DNA from: Bartonella fuyuanensis
GTDB lineage: Bacteria > Pseudomonadota > Alphaproteobacteria > Rhizobiales > Rhizobiaceae
Assembly: GCF_014197255.1 (NCBI RefSeq)
Contig: NZ_JACIFE010000002.1
Location: 1-64,000, forward strand
Length of the DNA: 64,000 bases
Reading direction: 5' to 3'
Part shown: positions 62,289 to 64,000 of the stretch, piece after piece
Position numbering within the stretch: position 1 is the first letter of the stretch
How the letters are laid out: each line of letters begins with the position of its first letter
Notes under the pieces: model-generated
What the model was told of the DNA's origin: nothing
The model's database searches: none
Seen by the model: the letters and a program-made list of their open reading frames with translations, nothing else
Translations under genes and position numbers: made by a program

Positions 62289-63779
62289 TTAACCAATTTG
62301 CTCTGGAAGATAGCTGCCATCAGCCAGATCGCTAAAGCGTGTGAAATCCGATTGAAAGGCAAGCTGCACGATTCCTGTTGGTCCATGGCGTTGTTTTGCA
62401 ATAATAACATCAGCTTTTCCAAAAGCTTTGTCCATTAATTCTTGCCATTTTGTGTGTTCAAGGCTTCCTACTTTGGGTTCTTCATTTTTGAGGTAGTATT
62501 CCTCACGATAAACGAACAGAACGATGTCGGCATCTTGCTCAATAGAACCAGATTCACGTAAATCTGAAAGTTGTGGACGTTTATCTGTTCGATTTTCGAC
62601 TTGACGTGAAAGCTGTGACAGAGCAAGAATAGGAATATTCAATTCTTTAGCTAAAGCTTTGAGTCCCATAGTAATTTCTGTAATTTCTTGAACACGGTTT
62701 TCAGATGAACGCTTTGAGTTGCTTGTCATGAGTTGGATATAATCGATAATTAAAATATCCAAACCATGTTGTCGTTTGAGACGTCGTGCACGGGCAGCTA
62801 GCTGCGTAATTGATATTCCTCCAGTTTGATCAATATAAAGCGGTGCCTTTTGTAGTTGGTTCACCGCGCGAATAATTTTTGAAAATTGTTCATCTAAAAT
62901 ATTACCACGTCTAATATCAGAAGAAGAGACTTCTGTTTGTTCAGAAATAATACGGGTTGCAAGCTGTTCTGAGGACATTTCAAGTGAGAAAAAACCTACA
63001 ATGCCTCCTTCATTTTCTTGGACGTTGCTATACTGATTATAAGCTTTAGCAATATTAAAGGCAATATTGGTAGCAAGTGAGGTTTTACCCATTCCAGGGC
63101 GTCCTGCAAGGATAATTAAGTCAGATGCTTGTAATCCTCCCATTTTTTCATCAAGTGTTTTAATATGGGTAGCTATCCCTGATAGTTGTGAAGAGCGCTT
63201 TTTCGCAGCACTTGCCATATCGATAGCTTTTTTGATGGCCTCATTAAAATTTTCGAATCCACTTCCATATTTTCCTTTTTCTGCTAGTTCAAATAACTGA
63301 TTTTCAACAGTTTCAATTTGCTGGGTAGGTGTAAGCTCTACAGGAGCATCAAAGGCTGTATTAACAACTTGAGTTCCAATGTTAATTAAAGATCGGCGGA
63401 TAAAAAGATCATAAATGACGCGTCCATAATCTTCGGCGTTAATAATAGTTACTGCCTCTGTAGCTAAGCGGACAACATATTGGTATACAGTAATATCTCC
63501 AATTTTTTCTTCAGCTGGAATATAGGGTTTGATGGTAACTGGATTTGCAAGTTTTCCTTTTTGGATAGTTTGAAATAAAATCTTATAGATTTTTTGATGT
63601 AAGAGTTCAAAAAAATGGTTTGGTTTTAGGAAGTCTGAAACGCGATCAAGTGCATCATTGTTAATAAGGATTGCTCCAAGCAATGCTTGCTCCGCTTCAA
63701 TATTATACGGGAGTTGGCGAAAAGAAGAGGGATCTTCTCTTTTTGAAGAGCTGATATTAACAACGCTAGTTTCTTCCAT
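62289..63779 (-). CDS. dnaB: Replicative DNA helicase
   Basis: Hexameric helicase that unwinds DNA at the replication fork. 496 residues. The N-terminal domain (about 20-125) begins LPYNIEAEQALLGAILINND. The RecA-like C-terminal domain has Walker A AGRPGMGKTSLATNIAF near 225, Walker B LIIDYIQLM near 335, and ALSQLSRQVENR with DLRESGSIEQDAD near 385-415. The ATG start lies at 63779. No intein. The usual neighbour alr is not found between this gene and radA. Confidence 0.96.
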   Translation of the reverse strand: MEETSVVNISSSKREDPSSFRQLPYNIEAEQALLGAILINNDALDRVSDFLKPNHFFELLHQKIYKILFQTIQKGKLANPVTIKPYIPAEEKIGDITVYQYVVRLATEAVTIINAEDYGRVIYDLFIRRSLINIGTQVVNTAFDAPVELTPTQQIETVENQLFELAEKGKYGSGFENFNEAIKKAIDMASAAKKRSSQLSGIATHIKTLDEKMGGLQASDLIILAGRPGMGKTSLATNIAFNIAKAYNQYSNVQENEGGIVGFFSLEMSSEQLATRIISEQTEVSSSDIRRGNILDEQFSKIIRAVNQLQKAPLYIDQTGGISITQLAARARRLKRQHGLDILIIDYIQLMTSNSKRSSENRVQEITEITMGLKALAKELNIPILALSQLSRQVENRTDKRPQLSDLRESGSIEQDADIVLFVYREEYYLKNEEPKVGSLEHTKWQELMDKAFGKADVIIAKQRHGPTGIVQLAFQSDFTRFSDLADGSYLPEQIG

Positions 63780-64000
63780 AATATTTTTCCACTAAAATTT
63801 CAGCTTTAGCTACTTTAAGCGATAAATTGAAAGCTGTATATTCTAAAGAATAGAGCTAAAAATTTTTATTTTAAGTTAAAATCATATAATTTTTAAAAAT
63901 TCTCTTTAAGTCGTTTATTCGTCATTAGTGTATTAATAACAGCTATTTTTTATATTTTTTATAATATATGATTTTAAAAATGCCAATTTTGGCGTTCTAA
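63780..64000. other. AT-rich region upstream of dnaB
   Basis: Very AT-rich DNA that should carry the dnaB promoter. No gene or clear promoter element could be supported before the window ends. Confidence 0.4.

Overview
The window reads as a chromosomal segment of a low-GC, host-adapted alphaproteobacterium of the order Hyphomicrobiales (Rhizobiales), very probably Bartonella. Three things point there. First, the haem-uptake locus has the order hutA <> tonB with hemS-hutB-hutC-hmuV. Second, the housekeeping blocks are typical of Rhizobiales (lepB-rnc-era-recO, rel-pyrE-acpS, radA-cvpA-purF, psd-pssA). Third, the DNA is AT-rich with long gene-poor spacers and decayed genes. The species cannot be fixed from the sequence alone. 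I saw no rRNA, tRNA, CRISPR array or intact insertion sequence.

Layout. 1-7.4 kb: a gene-poor edge with the tail of an unknown ORF, then aatA, cspA and carB on the minus strand. 7.4-14 kb: ogt converging on a PAS sensor kinase, then pepN and a type-4 uracil-DNA glycosylase. 14.4-19.6 kb: the thiamine operon thiC-thiO-thiS-thiG-thiE-thiD, tightly overlapped and on the minus strand. 19.6-22.9 kb: an accessory stretch holding a lone phage tail-collar gene with a strong terminator. 22.9-30.3 kb: the haem-uptake locus, in which HutA (outer membrane) is energised by TonB, HutB/HutC/HmuV carry haem across the periplasm and inner membrane, and HemS handles it in the cytoplasm. 31-45.4 kb: a lytic transglycosylase, then a long plus-strand run (dapA, smpB, rpoZ, rel, pyrE, acpS, lepB, rnc, era, recO, panC, panB), interrupted only by a minus-strand UdgB-type glycosylase. 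45.8-51.4 kb: HD hydrolase and YgfZ on the minus strand, pyrC, a small periplasmic protein, and cysS.

51.4-52.7 kb is a decayed island. It holds a DUF421 (YetF-like) pseudogene, an integrase N-terminal fragment broken by two frameshifts, and a long dyad. 52.7-64 kb holds an Atm1-type ABC transporter, psd and pssA, a short-chain dehydrogenase coupled to purF, cvpA, radA, a decayed partial copy of dnaB, and intact dnaB.

No clearly new multi-gene system is visible. The items most worth a second look are the dnaB partial duplicate that keeps an open frame but has lost its ATPase motifs, the frameshifted integrase/DUF421 scar, the isolated tail-collar gene, a perfect 12-bp dyad between pepN and the kinase, an Irr-like inverted repeat in the hutA-tonB divergent region, and the thiC leader that lacks a canonical TPP riboswitch. 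Several start codons were moved from the longest ORF to internal starts supported by ribosome-binding sites, overlaps or family length; each is noted in its entry.
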